Shown here: positions 51,043 to 59,476 of the stretch, piece by piece
Layout of the letters: every line of letters begins with the position of its first letter
Position numbering within the stretch: the stretch's first letter is position 1
Assembly: GCA_035935115.1 (NCBI GenBank)
Contig: DASYXK010000010.1
Span: 1 to 64,000, forward strand
Origin: TA-20 sp035935115
GTDB lineage: Archaea > Thermoproteota > Nitrososphaeria > Nitrososphaerales > Nitrosopumilaceae
Direction of reading: 5' to 3'
Length of the DNA stretch: 64,000 nt
Program-made: the position numbers and the translations under genes
The notes under the pieces: generated by a model
The model's database searches: none
What the model saw: the letters and a program-made list of their open reading frames with translations, nothing else
What the model was told of the DNA's origin: nothing

Positions 51043-51969
51043 CTAATTTTTCGTGTTAATTTTTTGAAATGAATCATCTGGTATTTTTAGATCTGTAAAT
51101 GTTTCTGGATGTATAACTTTTGCTAAAATTTCAAGACCTGTTACTATTCTTGGTCCTGGCTTGCTAAAATACTCGTTTGCATTTGCTGCATAGACTTGAC
51201 TGTTTTGTACTGCTACAAGTGATTTCCATCGTATATTGTTGGCAAGCTTTTCGTATTCTAGAATGGTTCTTTTTACGTCAAATCCACATGGCATCAGTAT
51301 TATGATATCAGGATCAAACTTGATTGTCTCATCAATTTCCATTCTGCGGGATTGGTCACCTGTTGAGCTTATTCCGTTAATTCCGCCTGCCATTTCTACC
51401 AATTGAGGCACCCAGTGGCCTGCAGTAAAGAGGGGGTCTAGCCATTCTATGCAGAGTATTTTGGGTTTTGATTTTTTTGGTTTTGTTTGGATGTATGTGA
51501 TTCGTTTTTTTAATGAGTCAATAAAGCTTTGAGCTTCTTTTTCTTTCCCTACCTTTTTTGCAACATCTAGTATGTTGGTTAGAATGTCATCTAAATTTCG
51601 TGGATCTAAAATCAGGACTTCGGGTTTGTTGTCTAGAATGGCAACAGCTCTGTTGACTTCTTTTGTGTAAGGGGAACAGACTTCGCATATGCCTTGGGAA
51701 ATTATTAGATTTGGGTTTGCTTTTTTGAGTGTCTGTTCATCTAAAATGTAAATGTCTTTTCCTGAATGCATCAGGTCTATTACCTTGTTGTCTATTTCCT
51801 GGCTTGTCATGGTATCTGGATCAAAAGAAGAATGAATTACGCGTGGTTTTGCTTTAGCTTGTTCAGGATAGTTGCATTCATGTGTTACGCCAACTATATC
51901 ATCTCCAACACCTAGCTCGTAAAGTATCTCTGTAGCACTTGGAAGAAAGGAGACTATTCTGTTTGACAT
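51043..51969 (-). CDS. btuF: BtuF-like cobalamin (corrinoid) binding protein
   Basis: 308 residues from ATG at 51969 (MSNRIVSFLPSATEILYELG); a longer frame to 52035 adds an upstream stretch with no signal peptide. Family III periplasmic binding fold with SFLPSATE, VVGVTHECNYP-like sequence (DIVGVTHECNYPEQA), LIISQGICEVCSPY and RIVTGLEILAKVIHP. Such proteins bind corrinoids for uptake or salvage. The lack of a signal sequence is notable: it may be anchored otherwise or act in the cytoplasm. No ABC permease is next to it. Confidence 0.82.
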   Translation of the reverse strand: MSNRIVSFLPSATEILYELGVGDDIVGVTHECNYPEQAKAKPRVIHSSFDPDTMTSQEIDNKVIDLMHSGKDIYILDEQTLKKANPNLIISQGICEVCSPYTKEVNRAVAILDNKPEVLILDPRNLDDILTNILDVAKKVGKEKEAQSFIDSLKKRITYIQTKPKKSKPKILCIEWLDPLFTAGHWVPQLVEMAGGINGISSTGDQSRRMEIDETIKFDPDIIILMPCGFDVKRTILEYEKLANNIRWKSLVAVQNSQVYAANANEYFSKPGPRIVTGLEILAKVIHPETFTDLKIPDDSFQKINTKN

Positions 51970-52035
51970 TGTTCTATTTTCTGTAATTCTTTTCTTTAAA
52001 TATAATCTGTTCACCATCCTGGTTGTAACCAACAA

Positions 52036-52338
52036 CCCGATACATCAACCGTTAAGTACATAGAGACTTCATACGATGATTTTTCATTATTTCTTTTTAA
52101 TTCTTAACTTTGGAATTTGTTCGTAAGTAACGATATGTGAAAATAAATGGTCTAAAATGATCCAATTTTAAATTTTGATAGGCTATTGCGAGTCTTATTT
52201 CACTAAAATGATCGAAAAATATGCCTTTTTTTCTCAGAATTAATACTTAAAAGGCCGATTAATGGCATTTTATTTGTATGACAGTTTTAGAAATTAGACC
52301 GACGTTTATTGATTCTTGGATTATCCAAAGGGAGCAAA
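52036..52338. other. AT-rich gap upstream of the terminase pair
   Basis: It holds a possible promoter, ACTTAAAAG around 52245-52253, and a 23-codon frame from ATG at 52278 (MTVLEIRPTFIDSWIIQREQ) that begins about 28 nt after that box and stops inside the following gene at 52347-52349. The rest shows no gene, repeat or RNA. Confidence 0.45.
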
Positions 52339-52800
52339 ATGAAAAATGATACAGATAATACTGTTCATAATAGGAAAGGAAGACCAAGCAAGTTTCAGCA
52401 GCTTCAGATAGAGAGGAGATTAAAACCTCTTTTCATGAGGGGCCTAAGTCCATACTCTGTTGCAATCGAAACAGGCTACAGCAAAAACACTGTAAAGAAG
52501 TATTATGGCGATTTTTACCAAGAGATAAGGGATTTGGAGGGTCCTGAATTTGATCAGGCATGTAAGGACAGGATGATCTCTGCATGCCTTGGTATAGATG
52601 AGCAGCTCCTGAAGATGGAAAAAATGCAGAAAGAATTGGAGCAGAAGTCCCAAACTGATGGAACGCAATACATCCAACTATACAAATTAAGAATCAGTTT
52701 AGCCAATTCAATATCTGATTTACGCATAAAGAAACTAAACATTGCCAACTCTCCAACATCCGATGAAATGTTGGCAGCCTTAAGAAAGGTGAATGCATAG
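52339..52800 (+). CDS. Terminase small-subunit-like HTH protein
   Basis: 153 residues from ATG at 52339; the ORF opens earlier at a TTG (52309). Residues 14-75 contain a basic N-terminus (NRKGRPSKFQQLQIERRLK) and a helix-turn-helix RGLSPYSVAIETGYSKNTVKKYYGDF, typical of phage terminase small subunits that mark packaging sites. The rest is coiled (EQLLKMEKMQKELEQ). It is followed by the large-subunit gene 2 nt on, the standard arrangement for a packaging pair. Confidence 0.75.
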   Translation: MKNDTDNTVHNRKGRPSKFQQLQIERRLKPLFMRGLSPYSVAIETGYSKNTVKKYYGDFYQEIRDLEGPEFDQACKDRMISACLGIDEQLLKMEKMQKELEQKSQTDGTQYIQLYKLRISLANSISDLRIKKLNIANSPTSDEMLAALRKVNA

Positions 52801-52802
52801 AA

Positions 52803-54596
52803 ATGATCTATAACGCATCATGGCAAAAAGGCCACAACGAGATAGCAAGAAAGGCATGGGAAAAGAAAAAGAGATTAGATAAAAGGTCCGGATTAGCAAG
52901 CGCCATCCCACCACTCCCAACTGACTGCCTTGAGTGGATAAATGTAGCAAGGCCAATAGTAGAAGGAAAACCAAGAAGCTTTTTGCCATTTCCTTTTTGG
53001 AAAGAGATCTACCGGGATAATTATTCATTTAAGATGATTATGGGTGGTAGACAGATCTTCAAATCCACATACATTACTGACATGCTTGCATGTGAAGCTA
53101 CGTCGGTTCCGGGTGTACAGGTCTGTTATGTTACATTTAGCCAGCAGAGTCAGACCAGCTTTTCAAGACAAAAACTTCAGATTGGAACATTTAACCAAAA
53201 CCCAATTCTTTCAAAATTCCCACGACACAAGATTGGAAATGTTGGTGAGATATCAATGAAAAATGGCAGCACCATATATTGTACCATTCACACTAACGGA
53301 TACAGAAACGTTGAGGGAAAATCACTAAACCATTGTATCTTAGACGAGGCACAGTACCAAAACATGGAATATGCACAGAAAGTTGTGCAGACAATGATGG
53401 CTACACACGGCAAGCTAACAATAGCAGGAATTGGTGGAGAGACTGGCTCGGCATACGAAAAATATTGGAAGAACAGTGACCAGCGGGAATGGGTTTATGA
53501 TGATCCAAACTGGAGAAGCAAATTACAATTTGACCAAAATGGTTTGGTAATAGGAGAATATCTAGGCGATGTTTTGCGTGGACGATGGGTGCCACAAAAA
53601 CCGGAAAATACAATTTGCCATGGTTACCATTTACCACAGACAATCTTTCCAACAATACCATTGACAATGGAGGATGCCGTACTTTACTACAAGACTAACC
53701 CGATGTTTTCAATTGAATATCAAAAAAAGAACAACTCTGATTCTTTTTTTAAAACCAATGTACTTGGCGAATTTTACAAATCAATGGCAAGACCGGTAAC
53801 GCCAGAGATGGTCTTGGCATGCATGAACCCGTATCGTTATCTTGAATTATCAAGACCCAAGGAGGTATTGGAATTCAAGGACTCATACCAAGATAGGATC
53901 AAGGTATCAATGGGGGTTGATTTTGGGTCAGGATCCACATCTGATACGGTTGTTGCAATTCTAATAGAGTGGAAGTTACGTGATGGGCAAAAAAGGCTTC
54001 ATCTTGCCTATTTGGAAAAACGTCCTGCAGAAAATCAGCTAGACCAGGCAGAATACATGTGCAATCTCTTCAAAGCCTACAGATGTGATGTTGGTATGGG
54101 AGATCTTGGATATGGTGCCATCCAAGTGAAAACAATCCAAGAAGGGGGAAGTGACAGGCTGACAGGTGATCAATTTTCTGGTGTGGGTTCAGACAAGTTC
54201 ATAGGCTGCAGAACCATTAGTGACGAGACAAAACCGCTGCAAGTCTTTAACGAGAAGACTGATGAGCATGGTGATAAGACTAGTAGCGTAAGTATAGACA
54301 AAACAATTTCAATTCAGGAATTCATTGACATGCTGGGAACCTACGTTGTCCATCCATCAATGTCTCTGGAAAAGAACCTGAGAAGACCCAAGCTAATTAT
54401 TCCATACAAGAATGATTATCACGTAGATTGGCTGATCAATGATTTTACAAGTATTACAAGAAAGGATTTGCTAGAAACAGAAAATGTTATTGATTCAAGA
54501 CAGAAAGCAAAGAGAGAGTTCAACCATCCCAAGGATTCTGTCATGGCAATAATCTATGCAATGAAGGCATTAGAATTGAATTTAGAATGGGGGTGA
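52803..54596 (+). CDS. Terminase large subunit (packaging ATPase-nuclease)
   Basis: 597 residues. Walker A GGRQIFKST at 81-89, adenine-side region TFSQQSQTSFSRQ, Walker B CILDEAQ at 178-184 with Asp181 and catalytic Glu182. The C-terminal RNase H-like nuclease has VDFGSGSTSDT (Asp373, Asp381), GDLGYGA (Asp434) and a late PKDSVMAII Asp. All key residues of a working enzyme are present and there is no frameshift. It powers DNA translocation into viral heads. No portal, capsid, tail or integrase genes are seen nearby. Confidence 0.9.
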   Translation: MIYNASWQKGHNEIARKAWEKKKRLDKRSGLASAIPPLPTDCLEWINVARPIVEGKPRSFLPFPFWKEIYRDNYSFKMIMGGRQIFKSTYITDMLACEATSVPGVQVCYVTFSQQSQTSFSRQKLQIGTFNQNPILSKFPRHKIGNVGEISMKNGSTIYCTIHTNGYRNVEGKSLNHCILDEAQYQNMEYAQKVVQTMMATHGKLTIAGIGGETGSAYEKYWKNSDQREWVYDDPNWRSKLQFDQNGLVIGEYLGDVLRGRWVPQKPENTICHGYHLPQTIFPTIPLTMEDAVLYYKTNPMFSIEYQKKNNSDSFFKTNVLGEFYKSMARPVTPEMVLACMNPYRYLELSRPKEVLEFKDSYQDRIKVSMGVDFGSGSTSDTVVAILIEWKLRDGQKRLHLAYLEKRPAENQLDQAEYMCNLFKAYRCDVGMGDLGYGAIQVKTIQEGGSDRLTGDQFSGVGSDKFIGCRTISDETKPLQVFNEKTDEHGDKTSSVSIDKTISIQEFIDMLGTYVVHPSMSLEKNLRRPKLIIPYKNDYHVDWLINDFTSITRKDLLETENVIDSRQKAKREFNHPKDSVMAIIYAMKALELNLEWG

Positions 54597-54600
54597 ATCT

Positions 54601-54846
54601 ATGTTTGAAATCATAAAATGTCTGCAGTGTAAAGAACCGATTTTTTGGCATTATGAGATATTTAGAGTAACTTGCCAATTTTGTTCTCATGAAATGATCA
54701 AAATTCCAAGATGGTGCCAATGTAGTCATGCTGCAACAGATCATATAAGAAATCTTTTCCTTGATGGATGTAAAATTTGTAATTGTACAAAATTTGTTTA
54801 TGTGCAAGATCGTGTCACAGATGAATATGATGAGAAATTGAGATGA
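54601..54846 (+). CDS. Small cysteine-rich zinc-binding protein
   Basis: 81 residues, starting 4 nt after the terminase stop. Cysteines CLQC (7-10), CQFC (25-28), CQC (39-41) and CKICNC (57-62), with His18, His30 and His43, fit two zinc sites. The N-terminal part MFEIIKCLQCKEPIFWHYEIFRVTCQFC is a zinc ribbon. Role unknown; position after terL suggests a partner or a neighbour of the same mobile origin. Confidence 0.65.
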   Translation: MFEIIKCLQCKEPIFWHYEIFRVTCQFCSHEMIKIPRWCQCSHAATDHIRNLFLDGCKICNCTKFVYVQDRVTDEYDEKLR

Positions 54847-54961
54847 ATTTCTGAAATTGAAATTTAATACGATTATTTCTATCTAGCTACGTTAGTTCAG
54901 AAGAATCATAATTATCAATTTTTCAAATAATTGTAAACGAAACATCAAAGAATGAAAGCCC

Positions 54962-55519
54962 TTATAGTCCAAATTTTTCCATTGCTGTTGTTAGTGATTT
55001 CACTATCACATAGTTTGGAACTTGATTTGTTATGTGATTAGATTCCCTATAGGGATCACAGAAAGTCATTGATGTTTTGTCTCCCAAGTTTTGATGGAAT
55101 GTCCCATACGCTTCTAATAGACATGCGAAGTTTGACATTACATGACTCGTAGGAGATAACCTTGCATTTGCTACAGGTGTTTTGTATGCAAATAAATGAA
55201 TTACATTTCCAGTTATTATGTAGTGTACTGATTTGTCAGCATATCTATCATTTGTGTTATAGATTCGCTCGATTTGAATCACTATACTACATCCTTTATT
55301 GGATTTATCAGTTAGTTCTTGAACTATAGGTATGTACTTTGGATTTTCTTTTGCAAGTGTACTATTTACTAAAATCACCAGATTTGGATCTATTGAAAAG
55401 TCCACTGGCTGTAATACACAAACTTGTGGTGTTGCATTAGCTGGAGCAATTATTCCATTTGCTAGGTACATAGCCAAGCACATCAATACCAATGTCATGG
55501 TTCGCACACGTATTCTCAT
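54962..55519 (-). CDS. Secreted protein of unknown function
   Basis: 185 residues. Signal peptide about 1-29 (basic MRIRVRTM start, ending PANA). Four or five cysteines (CVLQP, KGCSIV, ACLLEA, FCDPYRES) may pair as disulfides. Body motifs SVHYIITGNVIHLFAYKTP and LEAYGTFHQNLGD. No family recognised. Divergent from the AbrB regulator, with shared AGGTAAT operators between them, so it is the likely target. Confidence 0.65.
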   Translation of the reverse strand: MRIRVRTMTLVLMCLAMYLANGIIAPANATPQVCVLQPVDFSIDPNLVILVNSTLAKENPKYIPIVQELTDKSNKGCSIVIQIERIYNTNDRYADKSVHYIITGNVIHLFAYKTPVANARLSPTSHVMSNFACLLEAYGTFHQNLGDKTSMTFCDPYRESNHITNQVPNYVIVKSLTTAMEKFGL

Positions 55520-55520
55520 A

Positions 55521-55629
55521 ATTACCTATCTATCAATACAGGTAATCAATATTAATATTGCTAGATAGTCTATATTATCGATATAGGTAATAATAAATAG
55601 GACTCCGTAAATAGTAATATAGGTAATTA
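55521..55629. promoter_or_regulatory. Repeated AGGTAAT operators between the secreted protein and AbrB genes
   Basis: ATTACCTAT at 55521-55529 and ACAGGTAAT at 55538-55546 face each other. ATATAGGTAAT occurs as a direct repeat at 55581-55591 and 55617-55627. The 36-nt phase of the direct repeats and the single orientation in front of the regulator suggest cooperative binding and autoregulation by the AbrB-like protein. Confidence 0.5.
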
Positions 55630-55645
55630 AGACTTGAGAATATTA

Positions 55646-55819
55646 ATGCCAGAGTTATCTAGAGTTGCAAAGGCAACTACGAATTCTAAATCACTTCGTG
55701 CCACTATTCCTGAGAAAATTGTCGAGGAATTGAAACTCAATGTAGGAGATCTTTTAGTATGGACCACTGAAGAACATAAAGGCAAGAAAACAGTCGCAAT
55801 CCAAAAGTGGGAAAGTTAG
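55646..55819 (+). CDS. AbrB/SpoVT-type swapped-hairpin regulator
   Basis: 57 residues from ATG at 55646 (an upstream TTG at 55634 adds four). Typical AbrB N-domain: RVAKATTNSKSLRATIPEKIVEELKLNVGDLLVWTTEEHKGKKTVAI in pieces (SLRATIPEKIV, LNVGDLLVW). Small dimeric DNA-binding proteins of this kind act as repressors or antitoxins. No toxin gene follows. The four AGGTAAT sites upstream suggest autoregulation and control of the divergent secreted protein. Confidence 0.8.
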   Translation: MPELSRVAKATTNSKSLRATIPEKIVEELKLNVGDLLVWTTEEHKGKKTVAIQKWES

Positions 55820-56027
55820 TAAGTAATAGAAGATTATGTTCTAACGGTGGAACAAATGGGTGTCACCTTCGTTAACTAGAATATGATTGGTCCAGATTAT
55901 CTGAATATTATAATTCTTGTCTTAAGTGGATCCAAAATAAGACCAAGTTGTTTAGATAAACTTAACAGAATAGAACCATGAGCTAAACACATACACCCTC
56001 AAAACTTAAGAATAACTCGCAACTCGA

Positions 56028-56912
56028 ATGAGTTTGTTGAGTAATTATACTGTAATAGGCGGAAAAGCTTCTGAAGACCTTGCTAAAAAGATAGCAAAAA
56101 AACTAAAGGCAAAGTATCTCAAATCAGAATTACGAATTTTTCCAGATGGTGAAAGTAAAATTACTATTTCTGGAAAACCAAATGGCAAAGTTGTTGTGGT
56201 ACAATCAACATATCCTCCAGTTGATTCTAACCTAATCCAAGCACTTTCGCTTGTTTCAAAGGCAAAAAAATACTCGTCACAAGTCATTGCTGTAATACCA
56301 TATCTTGGATATGCAAGGCAAGACAAAGAGTTTCTGCCAGGAGAGCTAGTTACTATGTCAATTGTTGCAAACATGTTCAAAGCGGCAGGAGCAACCAAGG
56401 TTATAGTAGTTGACATTCACAGCAAAATGGCTCTGAATCATTTTAAAATTCCCTCAAAAAATGTTAGTGCCATACCAGAATTGGTAAAATATTTCAAGAA
56501 ATTAAATCTAAAAAGTCCTCTTGTGGTTTCACCAGACTGTGGAGGAATTGCAAGAGCAAGAGACTTTGCAAATCAATTTGGTATAAAATTCATTGCACTA
56601 AAGAAACATCGTGATAGAAAGACTGGAACAGTAGAGATTAGATCAAAAAACCAAAAACATGTCAAAGGAAGAGACTTGATTCTAGTTGATGACATGATAA
56701 GCACCGGCGGAAGTATAGTAAAAGCTGCAGAGTTTCTAAAAAAACAAAAGTGCAGAAATATCTATGCAGCTTGTACACATGCATTACTGATTGGTGATGC
56801 AGAAAAGAGAATCAGAAAAGCTGGAGTCTCAAAGATAATCAGCACAAATACAATTCCTGGCAAGACTGGACTAGTTGATGTGTCCCCTATAATAGCAAAG
56901 GCAATCGTATAA
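56028..56912 (+). CDS. prs: Ribose-phosphate pyrophosphokinase
   Basis: 294 residues. PRPP synthase: EVRIFPDGE-like sequence (ELRIFPDGESKITI), VVVQSTYPPVDSNLIQALSL, PYLGYARQDKEF, VVDIHSKMALNHF, and the PRPP loop VDDMISTGGSIVKAA. It makes PRPP for nucleotide, His and Trp synthesis. Shorter than bacterial enzymes, as in other archaea. Its TAA overlaps the ATG of trmG10 by one base; first gene of a four-gene operon. Confidence 0.93.
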   Translation: MSLLSNYTVIGGKASEDLAKKIAKKLKAKYLKSELRIFPDGESKITISGKPNGKVVVVQSTYPPVDSNLIQALSLVSKAKKYSSQVIAVIPYLGYARQDKEFLPGELVTMSIVANMFKAAGATKVIVVDIHSKMALNHFKIPSKNVSAIPELVKYFKKLNLKSPLVVSPDCGGIARARDFANQFGIKFIALKKHRDRKTGTVEIRSKNQKHVKGRDLILVDDMISTGGSIVKAAEFLKKQKCRNIYAACTHALLIGDAEKRIRKAGVSKIISTNTIPGKTGLVDVSPIIAKAIV

Positions 56913-57856
56913 TGCCACAAAGCTTCTTTGTAGTCTCTGGAGAAAATGTCGAGCTTGCAAGAGATGAGGTAATTGCAATATCGAAAAGCTATGATGCCAA
57001 GACATCATTTAAGACAGACTCTAGACTCGTAATAACAAACTCTACCATTCCATGGAATAAAATATCTCAGAGAGCTACTTTTGTGAGAACTGCAGGAAAG
57101 ATTGCAAGTACATTTTCTGATTTGTTCTCAGAAGCTGATCTCTCCCTTATGCACAAGCCAGAAACATTTGCCTGTAGGGCAATCAACCTCACATCAAAAA
57201 AGCTGGACCTTTCCAAGATAGAAAAAACAACTGGTGCTGCAATAAAACAGACTTCAGGAGCCAAGGTCTCTTTGTCAAATCCTTCACTAACTGTCTATCT
57301 TATTTTTACAGACTCACAAAGCTATATCGGATACACTACCAAAAACTCTGAACCTGCAAGGCCAACCAAAGTAATCAAGTCACCATCAGAGCTTCACTGG
57401 AAGCTTAGCAGAGTCATGGTGAACTTGTCAGGATTAAACGAAAAAGAAACCTTGTGCGATCCCTTTTGCGGATCGGGAACTATACTTTTAGAAGCAGAAT
57501 CAATGGGGATACACTCCATTGGAATTGATTTTGACAAAAAAATGTGCTATATTGCAAAAAAGAATCTGTCCTCAAATGGATTTAATTCTAGAATAATCAA
57601 TGCCGGATACGAACATCTACAAAAGATCAAAGACAAGATAGATGGAATTGTAACTGACTTGCCATATGGTATTGCATCAAAATCATCCCAGTCTCCAAAA
57701 AAACTCATACGTAATTTTATCTCGATTTTACCAAAGAAAAAGAAGGTTGCCATCATGTACAAAAAAGGTACTATGGATCAGATAGAATTAAACCCAACAA
57801 AAAAATATGATATCTATAGACACAAGAGCTTGACTAGAGTGATCATAATAAAATGA
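56912..57856 (+). CDS. trmG10: tRNA (guanine-10-N2) methyltransferase, THUMP type
   Basis: 314 residues. N-terminal half (about 1-150) with ferredoxin-like and THUMP domains (AINLTSKKLDLSKIEKTTG, VYLIFTDSQSYIGYT). C-terminal class I methyltransferase (about 160-314): CDPFCGSGTILLEAESMG, GIDFDKKM and the catalytic DLPYG in IVTDLPYGIASK, which corresponds to the N/DPPY motif of N2-guanine enzymes. It modifies G10 of tRNA with S-adenosylmethionine. Overlaps prs before it and rnz after it (ATGA). Confidence 0.9.
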   Translation: MPQSFFVVSGENVELARDEVIAISKSYDAKTSFKTDSRLVITNSTIPWNKISQRATFVRTAGKIASTFSDLFSEADLSLMHKPETFACRAINLTSKKLDLSKIEKTTGAAIKQTSGAKVSLSNPSLTVYLIFTDSQSYIGYTTKNSEPARPTKVIKSPSELHWKLSRVMVNLSGLNEKETLCDPFCGSGTILLEAESMGIHSIGIDFDKKMCYIAKKNLSSNGFNSRIINAGYEHLQKIKDKIDGIVTDLPYGIASKSSQSPKKLIRNFISILPKKKKVAIMYKKGTMDQIELNPTKKYDIYRHKSLTRVIIIK

Positions 57857-58752
57857 AGCTAGTATTTCTCGGAACATCGGCAGCAATGCCAACAGAAAAT
57901 CGAGGCATGACATGCATCTGTCTAGTCTTAGACAAAGAGATCCTGATGTTTGATGCAGGAGAAGGTGCACAGGTCTCTTTTCTAAAATCAAAAATCGGCT
58001 GGAACAAAAAGATGAAGATCTTTGTAACACACTTGCATGGTGACCATGTTGTTGGGATACTGGGATTATTGCAGACAATGTCTTTGCAAAACAGAACAGA
58101 ATCAATTGACATCTACGGTCCAAAGGGGATTGAGGATTTTATGGCAGCAAATCTCAGAGTGCTGAACTTTGGTCTTACATTTCCTGTTAGAATAATGATG
58201 ATAAAAGAGGGAATGGTGCTTGATGATGAATCATATACGATACATTGTTGTGAGGCAGAACACTCCATTCCTGCATATTCATATGTGTTTCATGAAAAGG
58301 AAAAGCCTGGCAAGTTTTATCTCGAGAAAGCAAAGGCGTTAGGTATTCCAGAAGGTAAGCTCTGGCATGAGCTTCAAAGTGGCAGAGAAGTCAAGGTTGG
58401 TGATAAAACAATCAAGCCATCTGAAGTGATAGGACAAAAACGACCAGGTAAGAAAATTGGAATATCGGGGGATACAAGACCGACAAAAAAGCTTGAAGAG
58501 TTTTTCAAAAATTGCGATTACATCACATTTGATTCCACATATTCAGATGAGCTAAAAGAAAAGGCAAAAGAAAATTTCCACTCTACAGCAAAAGAGGCTG
58601 CAGAGCTTGCAAAAAAGGCAGGCGTATCAAACTTGATCCTGACTCACTTTTCTGCAAGATATGATGATGCAGAGATTCTAGTAAAAGAGGCTCAAATCAT
58701 TCATAGTTCCGTAATAGCAGCAAAGGATCTTTTAGAAATAGACATAAAATGA
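57853..58752 (+). CDS. rnz: Ribonuclease Z
   Basis: 299 residues. Metallo-beta-lactamase fold: FLGTSAAMPTENRG at the start, H60-H62-D64-H65 (THLHGDHVVG), VHCCEAEHSIPAYSY-like sequence with an ISGDTRPT motif and LTHFSARY near the end. It removes the 3' trailer of tRNA precursors. ATG overlaps the trmG10 stop, which supports a tRNA-maturation operon. Full length and all metal ligands appear present. Confidence 0.93.
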   Translation: MKLVFLGTSAAMPTENRGMTCICLVLDKEILMFDAGEGAQVSFLKSKIGWNKKMKIFVTHLHGDHVVGILGLLQTMSLQNRTESIDIYGPKGIEDFMAANLRVLNFGLTFPVRIMMIKEGMVLDDESYTIHCCEAEHSIPAYSYVFHEKEKPGKFYLEKAKALGIPEGKLWHELQSGREVKVGDKTIKPSEVIGQKRPGKKIGISGDTRPTKKLEEFFKNCDYITFDSTYSDELKEKAKENFHSTAKEAAELAKKAGVSNLILTHFSARYDDAEILVKEAQIIHSSVIAAKDLLEIDIK

Positions 58753-58753
58753 A

Positions 58754-59473
58754 ATGTTTGAATCAATAGCTGACAAATTACTTGACGCAAAAAAAATTGT
58801 TTTTGTTACTGGTGCTGGTATATCACAAGAAAGTGGAATTCCTACTTTTAGGGGAAAAGATGGCCTGTGGAGAAAATATGATGCCATGCAGCTTGCCACA
58901 ATAGATGCATTTTATGAAAATCCAAAGCTGGTATGGGAATGGTATGAGGAACGAAGAAAAAAGATACTTGCTGCAAAGCCAAATGCAGGACATGTTACTA
59001 TAGCAAATTTAGAAAAATACAAGCAAGTTCGTGTTCTAACTCAGAATATAGATGGATTACATCAAAGAGCAGGAAGCAGTCAGGTCTATGAATTACATGG
59101 AAACATTATTACAATAAAGTGTACTGTTTGTGATTTTAAAGAAAAGATAGCAAATGATTTCCCAGAACTTCCCCCTCGCTGCAAGTGCGGTAATATCTTA
59201 AGGCCTGATGTGGTCTGGTTTGGTGAAGCACTGCCACAATATGTCTGGAGTGAAGCTATGATGCAAGCAAATTCGTGCAATGTAATGTTTGTAGTTGGTA
59301 CCTCGCTTGCAGTTTCGCCTGCAAACATGTTACCAATATATGCAAAACAAAATGGAGCTACCATAGTTGAGGTAAATCCTGAGGAAACTCTAATGTCTAA
59401 AAGCATGGATCTATCTATTAGGTCAACATCTGCAAAGGCATTACCAGAGCTTCTTTCAATAGTATCAAAATAA
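58754..59473 (+). CDS. cobB: Sirtuin (NAD-dependent protein deacylase)
   Basis: 239 residues. NAD site GAGISQESGIPTFRG (20-34), QNIDGLHQRAG (about 95-105), catalytic His in YELHGNI, zinc cysteines CTVC and CKCG, VWFGEALP, and GTSLAVSPANMLP. Typical class U/III archaeal sirtuin; removes acyl groups from lysines, including chromatin proteins. ATG is 1 nt after the rnz stop. A decayed copy of its last 23 codons occurs at 60649-60717. Confidence 0.92.
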   Translation: MFESIADKLLDAKKIVFVTGAGISQESGIPTFRGKDGLWRKYDAMQLATIDAFYENPKLVWEWYEERRKKILAAKPNAGHVTIANLEKYKQVRVLTQNIDGLHQRAGSSQVYELHGNIITIKCTVCDFKEKIANDFPELPPRCKCGNILRPDVVWFGEALPQYVWSEAMMQANSCNVMFVVGTSLAVSPANMLPIYAKQNGATIVEVNPEETLMSKSMDLSIRSTSAKALPELLSIVSK

Positions 59474-59476
59474 TTT

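Noticed and set aside
52803..54596. Complete provirus around the terminase.
   Set aside because: No portal, capsid, tail, integrase or attachment repeats can be found on either side within the window.
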